In this document: positions 1-10,562 of the stretch, piece after piece | How positions within the stretch are numbered: the stretch's first letter is position 1 | Layout of the letters: every line of letters starts with the position of its first letter | NCBI GenBank assembly: GCA_001600355.1 | Contig: BCJU01000003.1 | Location: forward strand, 310,001-374,000 | Direction of reading: 5' to 3' | DNA from: Meira nashicola | Taxonomy: Eukaryota > Basidiomycota > Exobasidiomycetes > Exobasidiales > Brachybasidiaceae | Length of the DNA stretch: 64,000 bases | Made by a program: the position numbers and the translations under genes | The notes under the pieces: model-generated | Databases searched by the model: none | The model's input: only the letters and a program-made list of their open reading frames with translations | What the model was told of the DNA's origin: nothing

Positions 1-2
1 GT

Positions 3-1241
3 GCACGAGCACAAGCTGCAACTGAACGATCTAATGGACAAAATGAAAACGAAGAAAGCCAAATTAGTAAAGATCATTGTCGTCTTATTGTTCCACCAGC
101 TGGCTCAGGACACACAGATGAGATCTGGTCCCTGACCTCAAGTCAAGATGGAAAATTTCTCGCAACAGGCGGAAAGGATAGGCGGATATGTATATGGGCG
201 ACAAAATCGATCGAAACATCGTCCAAAGATGAACTAACATCCTTTGTCAAATCTCTTGGAGGACACAGAGATAGCATCACTTCCCTACGATTTCGTCAAG
301 GGACTTACGACCTTTTCAGTGCTTCTTTTGACAGAACTTTGAAGCTTTTTGATATCTCGCAACTATCGTATGTGGAAACATTCTTTGGACACCAAGAAGA
401 GATTCCTTCGCTAGATATTCTACGTGGTGAGGTAGCCGTTTCAGCAGGAGCACGTGATCGAACCTGTCGTTGGTGGAAGGTTCGCGATGAGAGTCAATTG
501 GTATTCCGTGGTGGAGCAAAATCTAGAATGAGAGATGTGTTGGAAGGAGGAGATATTATGGACGAAGAACATGAAGAAGGGGGTGCGGTGGTGAAGTCTG
601 AACGCAAGCAATTGATCGAAGGAAGTATTGATGCAGTCGCAATGATTGATGAACATACCTTTTTGAGTGGAGGTGATACAGGTACGATTTCTTTATGGTC
701 TTTGGCCAAAAAGAAGCCAGTGTTCACCTTTTCAGCTGCTCATGGATTTGAACAAAAATCTGAAGGTTCTGAACAACAACCAAGATGGATTACCTCTTTA
801 ACTTGTTTGCCTTATGGAGATGTATTTGCTTCAGGGTCGTGGGATGGATCTATTCGACTGTGGAAATTATCACCCTCACTAAAATCATTCTCTCAACTTG
901 CTGAAGTACCAGCTCTTGGATTCATCAATTCTTTACAACTCATTCATCCCAACAAAACTGTCTTGAAGAAAAGAGGCGGTAGTGTAATTGCTTCTAATCA
1001 GTGGAGAAGGCATGGTGGACTTCAAGGTGGAGCCAAAAAGGTGTTTAGCGATGGGGAAACAAACACTGAAGAGGAAGAAGAAGCTTCCCGATTGAACGGA
1101 AATACTTCCAGCAAGGATGACTCGCCTCCTCTCATCTTGGTCGCAGCTTTGGGACAAGAGCCAACTCGTGGACGTTGGCAAAAGCTTAAAGAAGCAAGGA
1201 ATGGTACTTTGATTGTTCCATTTTCAGTTCGCTCCATTTAA
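3..1241 (+). CDS. RRP9: U3 snoRNP WD40 protein Rrp9 (5' truncated by window edge)
   Basis: The frame is open from base 3, so the N-terminus lies outside the window; 412 residues are visible. WD40 repeats are seen in order, with blades ending in ICIW, LKLFD, CRWW, ISLW and IRLW. The segment ARDRTCRWWK followed by ESQLVFRG, and GSIDAVAMIDEHTF followed by LWSLAKKKPVF, are hallmark stretches of Rrp9/U3-55K. In that family the protein binds the U3 snoRNA box B/C motif and is needed for early pre-rRNA cleavages in the nucleolus. A 30-residue acidic/basic insert near the C-terminus is typical of fungal versions. The gene converges on the DUF952 gene. Identity is confident; the missing N-terminal basic region cannot be assessed. 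Confidence 0.93.
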   Translation, partial: ARAQAATERSNGQNENEESQISKDHCRLIVPPAGSGHTDEIWSLTSSQDGKFLATGGKDRRICIWATKSIETSSKDELTSFVKSLGGHRDSITSLRFRQGTYDLFSASFDRTLKLFDISQLSYVETFFGHQEEIPSLDILRGEVAVSAGARDRTCRWWKVRDESQLVFRGGAKSRMRDVLEGGDIMDEEHEEGGAVVKSERKQLIEGSIDAVAMIDEHTFLSGGDTGTISLWSLAKKKPVFTFSAAHGFEQKSEGSEQQPRWITSLTCLPYGDVFASGSWDGSIRLWKLSPSLKSFSQLAEVPALGFINSLQLIHPNKTVLKKRGGSVIASNQWRRHGGLQGGAKKVFSDGETNTEEEEEASRLNGNTSSKDDSPPLILVAALGQEPTRGRWQKLKEARNGTLIVPFSVRSI

Positions 1242-1403
1242 TCCAATAACTCTCATTCAATTTACATGTACAATTTCATCCTATTGCATTCATAATAGAA
1301 AAAGCGAGCATATCCTGTATACGTGTGCATGTGCATGTGCACATATCCCATTTCGTGTGAATCCAATCCAAAATCCATTACCCTTAGCAGCCTCATCAAC
1401 CAA

Positions 1404-1896
1404 TCAAAAAGGTAATTCGGGTAAAGTGAATAAACCATCTGAACCTCTTTCTAAACGATATTCTTCGGCAAAATCTTTTGATGGATCTAAAGTACCATAA
1501 ATATGACCGAATTCCGTTCCTGCTGCAGGTTCAAATTTTAATCTATTTTGTGCATCAAAGATATTTGTTCTTGGAAGGGCGAATAAATAAAGTATATTTC
1601 CAACATTTGATGATTCAGAAAAAAATCTTTCTAGTGTACCAGAAGTTTGATGAGAAGTAGATAGGTGAATGAAACCATCTTTTTGCTGGAGAAACAGAGA
1701 GAGACAGTGAAGGAGGAGGAAAGATTCAGAGATCTTGTTACTTATCTGAAAGGGTGGGGACAAAAAGGGTATGTACACTCACATCAAGTTCTGTTCCTTT
1801 CCATTGATTTTGTGGAAGTGCTTCTTTTTCAGAAGGTGTCAAGATTTTATACAATATCGTACACGTTCTTGGATCGGGAGGTGATTGTTGAGCCAT
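1404..1896 (-). CDS. DUF952 domain protein, two exons
   Basis: Exon 1 is 1896-1783 (38 codons) and exon 2 is 1685-1404. The 97-nt intron starts GTGAGT and ends CTCCAG, and joining them keeps phase, giving about 131 residues. The domain begins ILYKILTPSEKEAL and continues with DGFIHLSTSHQ (G-x-I-H-L-S signature), then GTLERFF, LKFEPAAGTEFGHIYG and a short tail. This matches the small DUF952 family (PF06108) by its HLS and FGHIYG motifs. The biochemical role of DUF952 is not established, although a compact fold with conserved His residues suggests an enzyme or ligand binder. The gene is divergent from the K+/H+ exchange-related gene and convergent with RRP9. The exon 1 start is the first ATG and directly precedes conserved sequence. 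Confidence 0.8.
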
Positions 1897-2430
1897 ATTG
1901 ATTTTGAGATTAGACGATGTTCACAAACAAGGTAAAGATTGTCGTTGTCGGTAAATAGGGTTCTTTATCTTACCCGTACCGAATCAATAGTTATTTTACA
2001 CGACGAAACCCTTTCCCCTCGTTCCTAGTTCAAGACGTTCTCAGGAGAAAGAGTTGAATTTGTATACATTAGCGTCCCTTACTGAATTTTAGCGTTAAAT
2101 ACATACATACAATTACAGGTGTCAATTATATAAGCAAAAATAAATATACAGATACAGAGCAAACGTGATAGGCTCAGAAAGAGAGCGCGTGTTCTGTCTT
2201 TCCCCAATTGAGAAGGAAAATATGAATAAATGAAACATATGCATGCATGTACGGTAGTTGACTTCAATTGTTCAAGCGCAAAGCACAGATGATGATTGGA
2301 GAAGATGAAAGGGAATCAACACATAATCACATTCCGACTCTCCACTTTCAACAACAACAACAACGACAATAACATATGAAGGGTATATAGTCAAATTCTT
2401 TTGTCAAGCATCACAAAAGTCATTCGAAAG
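1897..2430. other. Divergent intergenic region
   Basis: This 534-bp region separates two divergently transcribed genes and presumably contains both promoters. I see a CAA-rich run near 2350-2375 and AT-rich sequence, but no RNA gene or long ORF. Confidence 0.6.
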
Positions 2431-3555
2431 ATGCGGATAATCGCCATTCCATTAGCCAGGGCAAGGGCAGGTGTGACACCAGTTTCCACCTTTTTAGCAC
2501 AAAAGACACCTATCAAACCTTCTTTCACTTCTCATAAATTAGCTGAAGCAAAAGAAAATGTTAAAAGTGCATCAACATCAAAACCATTAGAAGAAGAAAA
2601 GAAAGAACCATTATCTAAAAGGATCATGTCAAAAGCTTCAGCATTTTGGGTAGATTTAGGAAGAGAAGATCAAAAATCAACTTTTGATTGGAAAAGAAGA
2701 ACGTATACGCTTGGTGAAAAGTTAATGGATCAAATAGAATATGAAGAATGGGCATTGAAAGGTGTTGATCCTTCGATAGGGCCAACGCTCACACACCCAA
2801 AAGGAGCACAAAAAGAAAACTCTACAGAATCATCATCAACTGAAGTCTCAGGACAGCAGCCTACAGCTTCCAAATCAACTCCTAAAAATGTGAGCATGAA
2901 TGCAGTTTTATATTCCGTAACAGTACCACTAACACATCTTTACATACATTTGCAGGTCTCTCTCCTCTTCCCTCCAAGCCTGCTATCCGGAAATACGCTT
3001 TTAAGCTCGCTAACAAATATGACTGCCTCTCGACAACCCCATCATCGGCAAAGGATGATTTGGTGTATTCTTGGAATGCCATTAACTATTCCATTTATCG
3101 TTATTCCGGTTATACCAAATTTACCTTTCTTTTATTTGGTTTGGAGAGCATGGTCGCATTGGAGAGCATTTCAATCATCAAAATACCTTTCAGATTTAAT
3201 TCAACAAGGACGTTTAATTCCAACACCATCCGAAGAACTTGATCAAATTTTATCAAAACCACCTTCACCGGAAGAAAGGCCGGCAACATTACCATCTAAC
3301 ACGTCAAACGAATCTCTTTCTAATACACCCAAAGGTGGTCAACCACCAGAAGTTTCGAAAATAGAATTGGATTCATTGATGATCTTACAACCTCTTCATA
3401 TCAAAAGGCTATCAGAAACATTCAATATGGATCGTCAATTATCCGTAGATTTACATCGAGCTCGTCAACAAACGATCAAAGCAATCAAATCCGGTCAACT
3501 TGGCAAATTAGAAGCAGCAGCTAAACATGGAGCCGGTCACGACAAGAAGGCATAA
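2431..3555 (+). CDS. Mitochondrial K+/H+ exchange-related protein (Mit_KHE1 family)
   Basis: The ATG at 2431 is preferred; upstream in-frame sequence reaches only a TTG. An N-terminal Arg/Ala-rich stretch looks like a mitochondrial presequence. The conserved core has two parts: FWVDLGREDQKSTFDWKRRT with YTLGEKLMDQIEYEEWALKG near residues 70-110, and a later membrane segment GMPLTIPFIVIPVIPNLPF followed by YLVWRAWSHWRAF. This is the arrangement of the Mit_KHE1 family (PF10173, yeast YDL183C), inner-membrane proteins implicated in mitochondrial K+/H+ exchange. A 66-nt intron at 2890-2955 (GTGAGC...TTGCAG, branch-like ACTAAC) is inferred because it interrupts the domain. It is a multiple of three with no stop, so the unspliced frame also stays open. 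The spliced product is about 352 residues. Confidence 0.82.
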   Translation: MRIIAIPLARARAGVTPVSTFLAQKTPIKPSFTSHKLAEAKENVKSASTSKPLEEEKKEPLSKRIMSKASAFWVDLGREDQKSTFDWKRRTYTLGEKLMDQIEYEEWALKGVDPSIGPTLTHPKGAQKENSTESSSTEVSGQQPTASKSTPKNVSMNAVLYSVTVPLTHLYIHLQVSLLFPPSLLSGNTLLSSLTNMTASRQPHHRQRMIWCILGMPLTIPFIVIPVIPNLPFFYLVWRAWSHWRAFQSSKYLSDLIQQGRLIPTPSEELDQILSKPPSPEERPATLPSNTSNESLSNTPKGGQPPEVSKIELDSLMILQPLHIKRLSETFNMDRQLSVDLHRARQQTIKAIKSGQLGKLEAAAKHGAGHDKKA

Positions 3556-3788
3556 GATATTTCTCTTAATCTTGTACGCAATTAGCATAGACACAACAAA
3601 TACAACTCTTCAAACGAATGCTTCATTTCTTTGCTTTCTGTTAGAGTATTTACACATTCAGGATAGGTGCTTTTTATCTGCCGTTGTTCTCAATAAATCA
3701 TCTCTATAGCTTTGCATTTTGGCCGGTTGTGATTTTTTAAACAGTTCGTGATTGGGACCACGGTTGCAACCCAGACAAGTATTTTTAG

Positions 3789-3832
3789 GAGATGGAGATT
3801 GCCCTCCCGTTGAAGCCGCTTCCGTATCTACC
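3789..3832 (+). pseudogene. Fragment of PRE2 3' end
   Basis: In reverse complement, bases here match the last codons and stop region of PRE2 at 11105-11152, including the shared CAACGGGAGG and CTCCATCTCC blocks. Only about 40 nt of coding sequence is retained, so it is a duplication remnant with no function of its own. It marks the outer edge of the left arm. Confidence 0.75.
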
Positions 3833-4039
3833 TAGACTGTATAAATATGAAAGTGAAATGCAAATATTTGACATGTCGAAAGTCTTTTGTGACAACCACT
3901 ACTGGTTCTAGCATTCTTAGGCATCTTTGAATAATGAATGAATGTATAAGATTGATGAATGGTATACAGGAAAGGACTAGAGATCTATGAGCCAGCATAG
4001 GTACTCGTTAATGTCAAAGAAGAGATGCTATAGAGTTGA

Positions 4040-4398
4040 TTAATGTTTTTTTCCGGTAAAACCAAAGTCAGTTCCTTTCTCCCCCCTCAATCTTGCATCT
4101 CTCGTTTCAATATATTTTTTATTAGCTATTTCTTGCATTGAAGGCTTATCGGGTCCTAACATACGTTTGTCCAAATCAATTTGATCTGAGTTGACATCAC
4201 GCTTTCCTAATGGTGAGAAACCATGTTTAATCTTAATCAAAAAGAAGTAATACAAAGTTAAAATTCTGATTAAACGTCGATCACCTTTCTTAACACTTCA
4301 ATTACCGGTTTACCAGAGCTTTTTTGAGCAACGCTAATGATCAGCAATAAGGAAAAAATAAGAATAGAGAAGTTGTTGAATGAGAAGACCGGCTTCAT
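4040..4398 (-). CDS. Small secreted peptide precursor with Kex2 sites, copy 1
   Basis: Two exons: 4398-4306 (31 codons) and 4231-4040, with an intron at 4305-4232 (GTAATT...TTAAG), giving 94 residues. The N-terminus MKPVF followed by the hydrophobic core ILIFSLLLIISVA is a clear signal peptide. The mature part has two dibasic KR sites bracketing a short peptide: PLGKR, then DVNSDQIDLD, then KR, followed by MLGPDKPSMQEIA and a basic tail with KK near the end. This architecture fits Kex2-processed fungal secreted peptides; no known pheromone or effector is recognised. The 79-residue paralogue on the other strand at 10563 shares exon structure, splice phase and both KR sites. The function is unknown, and the intron acceptor is inferred from the paralogue. 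Confidence 0.72.
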
Positions 4399-4681
4399 GA
4401 TTGTAAAAAATTGTGAAAAGTAAGAGATAAGTATCAAATGTTTTAATTTTACATCAATTTACTACGCTTTTATAACTTCCATGATCTCATAGAAATGTCT
4501 AAAATGTCACCACGATGAAGGTTCCCACGCCTGCCAAGATCTACCCCCTTTACACGGCTTAAGGAAAATACAAGAGGCGTATACATAGGCGTATACATAC
4601 TTTAGTCTTCATTTGGCCCACCAATCATATTCCAAATCACTCGAAAACGATACTTTTCGAATCTTGCATGTCTTTGTTCTT

Positions 4682-5597
4682 CATTCAACGCCATCTAATT
4701 CTGGATAATGACGGAAAATTCCATTACTGAATGGGGAAAGAGAGAGAGGAACATGTTAGAAAATTACGCACGCCAGCATATACGCCGCCTAAAAGTTGGC
4801 AATACTCGCCTATACACTTTACGCCTGTCACTGTTGAGATAATTGGCGATGTTTGGTAATTGTGCCACTTTTTGATAAAGATTGAATACGCCTGAATGCT
4901 TGCCTTGCTTCTTGAGTGCGTCAATGCGTTTTGGAAAAGCGAAATGTAGACCATCTACTACCTGAAAAAAAGTCAGATCAGCAATGGTAAGATCATTGCC
5001 GATAAGCCAACCTGAATCGGTAGAGGAAGAATTGTTTTGAAGCACAGTTTGAAAATGTGTGAAAAATTTGGGGATTCTGTTCTTACGAAGATCTTGCGCC
5101 CTTCTTGCTGCTTCTTCTTTTTGATCTTCATATACTTCTGCACTGCTTATTGGATGATGAGTATCATGAACTTCATTGTTCAGATCTAACAATGTTGCTG
5201 TTAATTGCAAAACTTGTGCTCTACGAATTGCGATCGATTGTTGATCTTCTTCTTGCAAAGATTTCACTCCATCCAACTCTAATATTGGAGCAAGGTAAGA
5301 TAATATTGCAGCTGTTTGACTGATGAAGATTGATTGATCGGATTTGCTTGATTTTACATCTTGACTTTCTTTTGTCTTTTGTGATTTGTTGCTCTTTAAT
5401 GCTGTATCTTGAACATTAGGCGAATTGCCAATCTCCAACAATGGAACTGCAAAATGATATGGAAAAGCCTTTGTTGCTGTCTCGTTGTTCTCTTTATAGG
5501 GATGTTTTACACTTTCAAAAGCTAATCGAATAAATTCTCCTCTACCTGGAATGACTGGCCAATAATGTAGAGTGAATGTCTGATTGCTACTCGTCAT
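4682..5597 (-). CDS. Glutathione S-transferase-like protein
   Basis: The start is the ATG at 5597 (MTSSNQTFTLHYWP), since upstream in-frame Met codons only add a hydrophobic extension. Exon 1 is 5597-4816 and the last exon is 4727-4682, joined over an 88-nt intron with CTAAC and CATTCAG signals. The last exon encodes NGIFRHYPELDGVE, which matches the usual fungal GST ending. The product is about 275 residues. The N-terminal thioredoxin-like domain has HYWPVIPGRGEFIRLAFE (the Tyr is the likely catalytic residue) and a PLLEIG segment. The alpha-helical C-terminal domain has GWLIGNDLTIADLTFFQVVD. It fits sigma-like GSTs that conjugate glutathione to electrophiles in the cytosol. A polar insert of about 20 residues interrupts the thioredoxin fold. 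The gene is divergent from RAD50, and its 3' end lies in the inverted repeat. Confidence 0.85.
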
Positions 5598-5765
5598 GCT
5601 TGTAATACTTGTGATCATGAATTGGAAGAGAAATGGAATCATTAACTCCACTCAAACTTGTGAACCGTTTTTGCTGTTTAAGTGCCTCTATTGGTCATTA
5701 GCGTTTATTTGTGCATGTGGTTGCATGAGCTTGGAAGGGGTGCGGCGGAGTGAAGACACGCGACA

Positions 5766-5771
5766 ACGCGT
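5766..5771. promoter_or_regulatory. ACGCGT (MCB-like) site in GST/RAD50 shared promoter
   Basis: ACGCGT occurs 93 bp upstream of the RAD50 ATG, in the 266-bp region shared with the divergent GST gene. In fungi this hexamer is the MluI cell-cycle box bound by MBF-type factors upstream of replication and repair genes. Function here is inferred from position only. Confidence 0.4.
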
Positions 5772-5863
5772 TTTTCAGAAATTGGGCATCTAAACCTGGA
5801 GAAGATAATTTTGACCAAAGCTTGTGTTGTTCTTCCATCCTTGCATGAGATCATTTCACAAAG

Positions 5864-8800
5864 ATGGCCTCACTTGATCGTAAGTGGACGATGGTTTTAT
5901 CTGAATATGTGTTATTCATTCTGACATATTCTATTTCCTTTCTTTAATTTTCCAGGTATGGCCATTCGTGGCGTACGGTCATTTGACGAGAAAAGAATCA
6001 ATGCTATTCAATTCTTCTCGCCCTTGACTTTAATTGTTGGAACAAATGGTAGTGGTAAAACTGTGCGTTGATTAGTTTATTCACCTTTTAACATCCGTTT
6101 TAACTGACAAAACATCGATATATGCGCCCTCTTGTCTTATCACAGACCATCATTGAATGCCTCAAGTATTGTACTACTGGTGATCTACCGCCCAATTCAA
6201 AGGGTGGTGCTTTTGTCCATGATCCTGGAGTGAGTATAATATGATGATTGAACAATTTTTTCGCATACATTGACTTTTTTTTCGTTGTTACAGATGGCAA
6301 CAGCGAACGAGGTTAAAGCACAAATCCGATTGCGCTTCTACAATACAAACAAAGTTCGTATCAATTGCATTCGAAATTTGCAAGTGACGAGAAAGAAAGG
6401 CGGCGGCTTGACGATGAAAACTCTTGAAGCAATCTTGCAAACTGAAGATACTCAAAGAGGTGAAAATCGTCGTACGACATTATCGACTAAATGCGCTGAA
6501 GTTGATGAGGAAGTACCTGCAAGCTTGGGTGTTTCAAGAGCAATTTTGGATAATGTGATCTTTTGTCATCAGGAAGATAATAATTGGCCTCTTGGAGAAC
6601 CGTCAAGCTTGAAAAAGCGCTTTGATGATATCTTTGAAGCAACACGATACACCAAAGCCCTTGACAATATCAAATCTCTCCGCAAAGAACGAGCTGTTTC
6701 TCTCAAAGTGGGAAAAGCAGAATTAGATGGTCTCAAGGTGGACAGACAACGAGCTGATGCGGTCAAGGAAAAGATCAAAAAGATGGAAGCTGAATTACTC
6801 GACAAAGAGGATCGCTTGGAAGCATTGAATGTCGAGATTGAGGAGTTAACGGTGTACAACAAGGAGCTGTACGATAAAGCTGTCAGATTTCGTGAGACGG
6901 TCGTCCAAGCGGAAACTTTGGAAGAGCGTAAACAACTCAGAGAGGGTAATTTGAAGGCCTTGAAAGATGCAATGACTGAGTTACATGAGGACGAATCGGA
7001 GCTAGAACGTCGAAAGAACGGGTTCAAGAGTCATCTGGATGACCTGAAGCGAAAGCAAGACGAATACAAGCGTCAAATAGCATCAAAGAAAAGTGATCTT
7101 GCCGAGGTGGAACGAACATACAGTAAACGTCTCAGCGAAAAAGGTGCACTTGAAAGTGAAAAGAAGCATCACGAAAGGGCAGTGCGCTCTAGACAAGAAA
7201 CGATTCAACAGATCAGCACGCAGTTAGGCATGCATGGTTACGATGGCGATTCACTGACAGACGAAAGCATTCAAGAATTTTCAGAGCAAGTTGAAGATGA
7301 TCTCCGTCGATTGAAGCGAGAATACGAGCAGCTGAAATCGGAAGACAGCTCAAAAGAAGATGATTTGAGTAGACGCTATCAAGATTTGCGTGGTATGCTG
7401 CGTGCCAAAGAATCAAGTCGATCAACATTGACAGAAGATATGAAGAAATTGCGTGATAGAATCAAAAAGATGCAAAATGAGATTGAAAGTGCACCTTCGG
7501 CTCAGATTGATATTGATACAGCAAAGAAGGAGCACACCTCTCAAAAGGCTCGATTGGAAGAATTGAACAAAGAACAGATGGAGGCCAAACACGATGAGAA
7601 GATTGCAGAGAAAAACTCCGAAATTCGCGAGATGGATGATCGCCGTGAGACTTTGACAACCGAATTAAATTCTCTTAATCGTCAAGCAGATTTCAGAGCC
7701 AAATATGACATGAACAAGAAAGCGGCAGAGCAGAAAAAGGCCAGCATTGAAAGTCTTCTTTCTCGCAATGCTGACATGCTCAAAAAGTGTACCGGCGGAA
7801 CTTCTTCTGCCGAGAAAGTGGAAGAAGATGTTTTGAAAGCTATTACAGAAAAAGAAGAAGAAAATGCGCATCATGAAAAGGAATCTCAAGAAGTCAATCG
7901 ACGTCAACAACAAATTGAATCCAATTTGACATTTGCGCGCAATCAATTGAAGGAGAAGCAACAACAAGCCAAGAGTATCGAGGATCAGATAAACCGAGCT
8001 CTTGAGGGGGAGTATGAAACCTTGGACGAAGCATTGAAGCAATGTCAAGAAGAGATTGAATACTCAAAAGATCATATCGCAATGTACGAATCCATGTCAA
8101 GCTTCGTAAAGAATCTCAGCACGCAGGTCAAGGATAAAAAGACTTGTCTGGGTTGCAATCGTGGTATCAATCATGATGAGATGCCCACTATTGAGTCTCA
8201 CATCGCCGAACTGTTTCAAAAATCACAACCGGCCAAAATGCAAAGCTATAAAGATGATTTATTGAGCTGGGAAGAACAACAACAGAAATTTCTGGAGCTG
8301 AAACCCAGTCTGGCACGTTTAGAGCAATTGCAAGATGAAGAGATCTCAAAGCATGAAAAAGATATTGCCGAAGCGCAAGAAAATATGCGTACTATTCAGG
8401 AGGAGGTTGATGGAAGTTTGGCCAAAGTTGAATCCTGCAAATCCGCTTTGAGAGATTTGGCAAATCTTCGTCGCGTAGCAAGCGATATTGCCAGACTTGC
8501 AGGGGAGCAAGCACAATCCGAGAAAGATGCTGAAGCGATCGAACGTGATCTTCGCAGTACAGGATCTGTTCGAACGGGTGATCAAGTACAAGAGGAGATT
8601 GATAGTTTGACAGACAAGATCAAACGTGTCAAGAGAGAATTACAAACGTTGCAGCAAGAGAAAGATTCTATTCGCGTGACCATCTCCAATCAAGAACGCT
8701 CAGTGCACAAAGCAGAGATGACTGTAGCACAAAAGATGCAAGATCACGAAAAGATGTTGGCACAAGAAACTCGGTTAGCGGAATTGAAGACTGAATCAAA

Positions 8801-10010
8801 TGAACAAAGTGAAAAGTTGAAGCGCATTGAAGCTGATATAGAGAAATCAAATGAACCAATTCGCTCTTTGGGTGAAGAATTGGATCGCTTCAAAGCCGAA
8901 TCGTCTCGCAAGCAACAGGCTGCACAAGCCAAGCTCTCCGATGTGAGTGGACATGTGCGTCAATTGCAAGAATCGAACACTGCGGCGGAATTGTTCATCT
9001 CTCAGCGAGGTCCACAAAAGCTGAAAGAATGTCAAGAAGCAATCGAGCGCTTTAAACGTGAAATGCGGGACGCTCAAGACAGTATTGACAAAATTCAGCA
9101 AGATGTCGATAGAATCGAGAAAGATTTGAATGAAAGTCGAGCAACTGAGCGTAATATTTCTGATAATTTACGCTTCCTCGAATTAAGTCGAGAGGTTAAG
9201 CAAATTGATGATGATCTGAAAAAGATTAATTTAGACGATGCATTACAAGCTCGAAAAGATTGGGATACCAAGTACAACGACTCCAAACGTAAGGAGAATG
9301 ACATGAATGGTAGAGCATCTCACTTGAACGGTGAAACATCCTCACTCAAAGCGCAAATCAAAGCACGAGAACGTGAATTGCGTGACGATTACAAGAATGT
9401 TCATGAAACATTTACGAAAAAGTTGATCGAAGTGAAAACATCCGAATTAGGTCAGAATGATTTGGAATTATACCAAAAAGCATTGAATGCTGCAATTATG
9501 CGATTTCATTCTATCAAAATGGAAGAGATCAATGAAACGTTGAACAATTTATGGGGCAAAACGTATAAAGGAACGGACATTGATACGATCATGATCAAAG
9601 CCGATGGAGAAGGTTCGGGCAATCGATCATACAATTATCGCGTAATCATGGTGAAAGATTCGGTTGAGATGGATATGCGAGGACGTTGCAGTGCCGGACA
9701 AAAGTGTTTAGCATCAATTTTGATTCGATTAGCTTTAGCAGATTCTTTCTCAGAGAATTGCGGTATTATGGCTTTAGACGAACCAACTACGAACTTGGAC
9801 GAACATAATATCATGGCATTAGCCGAAAGTTTAGGTACTTTGATCGACGAACGTCGCAGACAGAGCAATTTCCAACTTATCATCATCACTCATGATACCA
9901 AATTCCTCTCTCAATTATCACAAAGCTGTGGTGGTATTGATAGATACTTCCATGTGGCACGAGATAATAATTACCGTTCCATGATTCATTTGGAGACACA
10001 ATTACCTTGA
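5864..10010 (+). CDS. RAD50: DNA double-strand break repair ATPase Rad50
   Basis: Four exons: 5864-5879, 5956-6062, 6146-6229 and 6294-10010, all joining in phase, give 1307 residues, the usual Rad50 length. The Walker A motif GTNGSGKTT spans the second splice junction. [11 protein letters not shown] follows at the start of the coiled coil (the Q-loop). The long heptad-rich arms flank the zinc hook CLGC at residues 687-690. The C-terminal lobe has the signature RGRCSAGQK and Walker [13 protein letters not shown]. In the family, Rad50 dimerises through the hook and acts with Mre11 and Nbs1/Xrs2 in end resection, checkpoint signalling and telomere maintenance. The first exon is only 16 nt. The gene occupies most of the spacer of the inverted duplication and appears intact. 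Confidence 0.97.
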
Positions 10011-10109
10011 AACAAAGAAAGATAAGATCCATAACAATTGTATATTATTCAAAAGCACCTACCCTAAATGTGTAAATTACCCTAACAGAGAGCAAAGAAA
10101 TAAAGCGTC

Positions 10110-10335
10110 CTAACATCTGCTTTTCCGAAATGCATTGACGCCTTTAAAGAAGTAGGGCAAGCATTCAGGCGTATTAAATCATTAACAAAAAGTGGCACAA
10201 TTACCAAATATTGCCAATTATCTCAACAGTGACAGGCCTAAAGGATATACGTTTAGGCGACGTATTTGCTGGCGTAATTTTCTAACATGTTCCTCTCTCT
10301 TTCCTTATTCAGTACTGGAATTTTCCCCTCGTGAT
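10110..10335 (+). pseudogene. Decayed 3' fragment of GST gene
   Basis: Strong nucleotide similarity to the GST 3' end at 4700-4950 includes CAAGCATTCAGGCGTATT, AAAAAGTGGCACAATTACC and AATTTTCTAACATG. Relative to GST there is a one-base insertion in the GACGCCTTTAAAGAAGTAGG stretch, a TAA in place of a Tyr codon near 10190, and loss of most of the final exon. No upstream GST sequence is present, so this is a non-functional duplication relic. Confidence 0.85.
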
Positions 10336-10562
10336 GGAATATGACTGGTAGGCTGAATGAAAGCTATAAAGTATGTGATCGCCTCTTGCATTTTTTTGCC
10401 TCAAGCCGTGTAAAGGTGGAAGATCTTAGTAGACGTAGTAATCTGCCTCGTCGTAACATTTTAGACGATTTTATGAAAACATCGAAGTTATAAAAGCGTA
10501 ACAACTGATACAGAACTAATCATTTAACACTTATCTCTTACTTCTTATAAGTTTCCACAATC

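Larger units (their letters stand above)
3789..4951. repeat. Left arm of a diverged inverted segmental duplication
   Basis: Read in reverse complement, this segment aligns along its length with 10109-11152 at roughly 75-85 percent by eye. Anchors are TAGATACGGAAGCGGC at 3814-3830, matching 11109 onward, the peptide-gene start ATGAAGCCGGTCTTCTC, and the GST segment near 4765-4950. The arm holds a PRE2 3'-end fragment, a complete secreted-peptide gene and the authentic GST 3' end. Its spacer to the right arm is about 5.2 kb and contains the rest of GST and RAD50. Boundaries are approximate. Confidence 0.88.
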
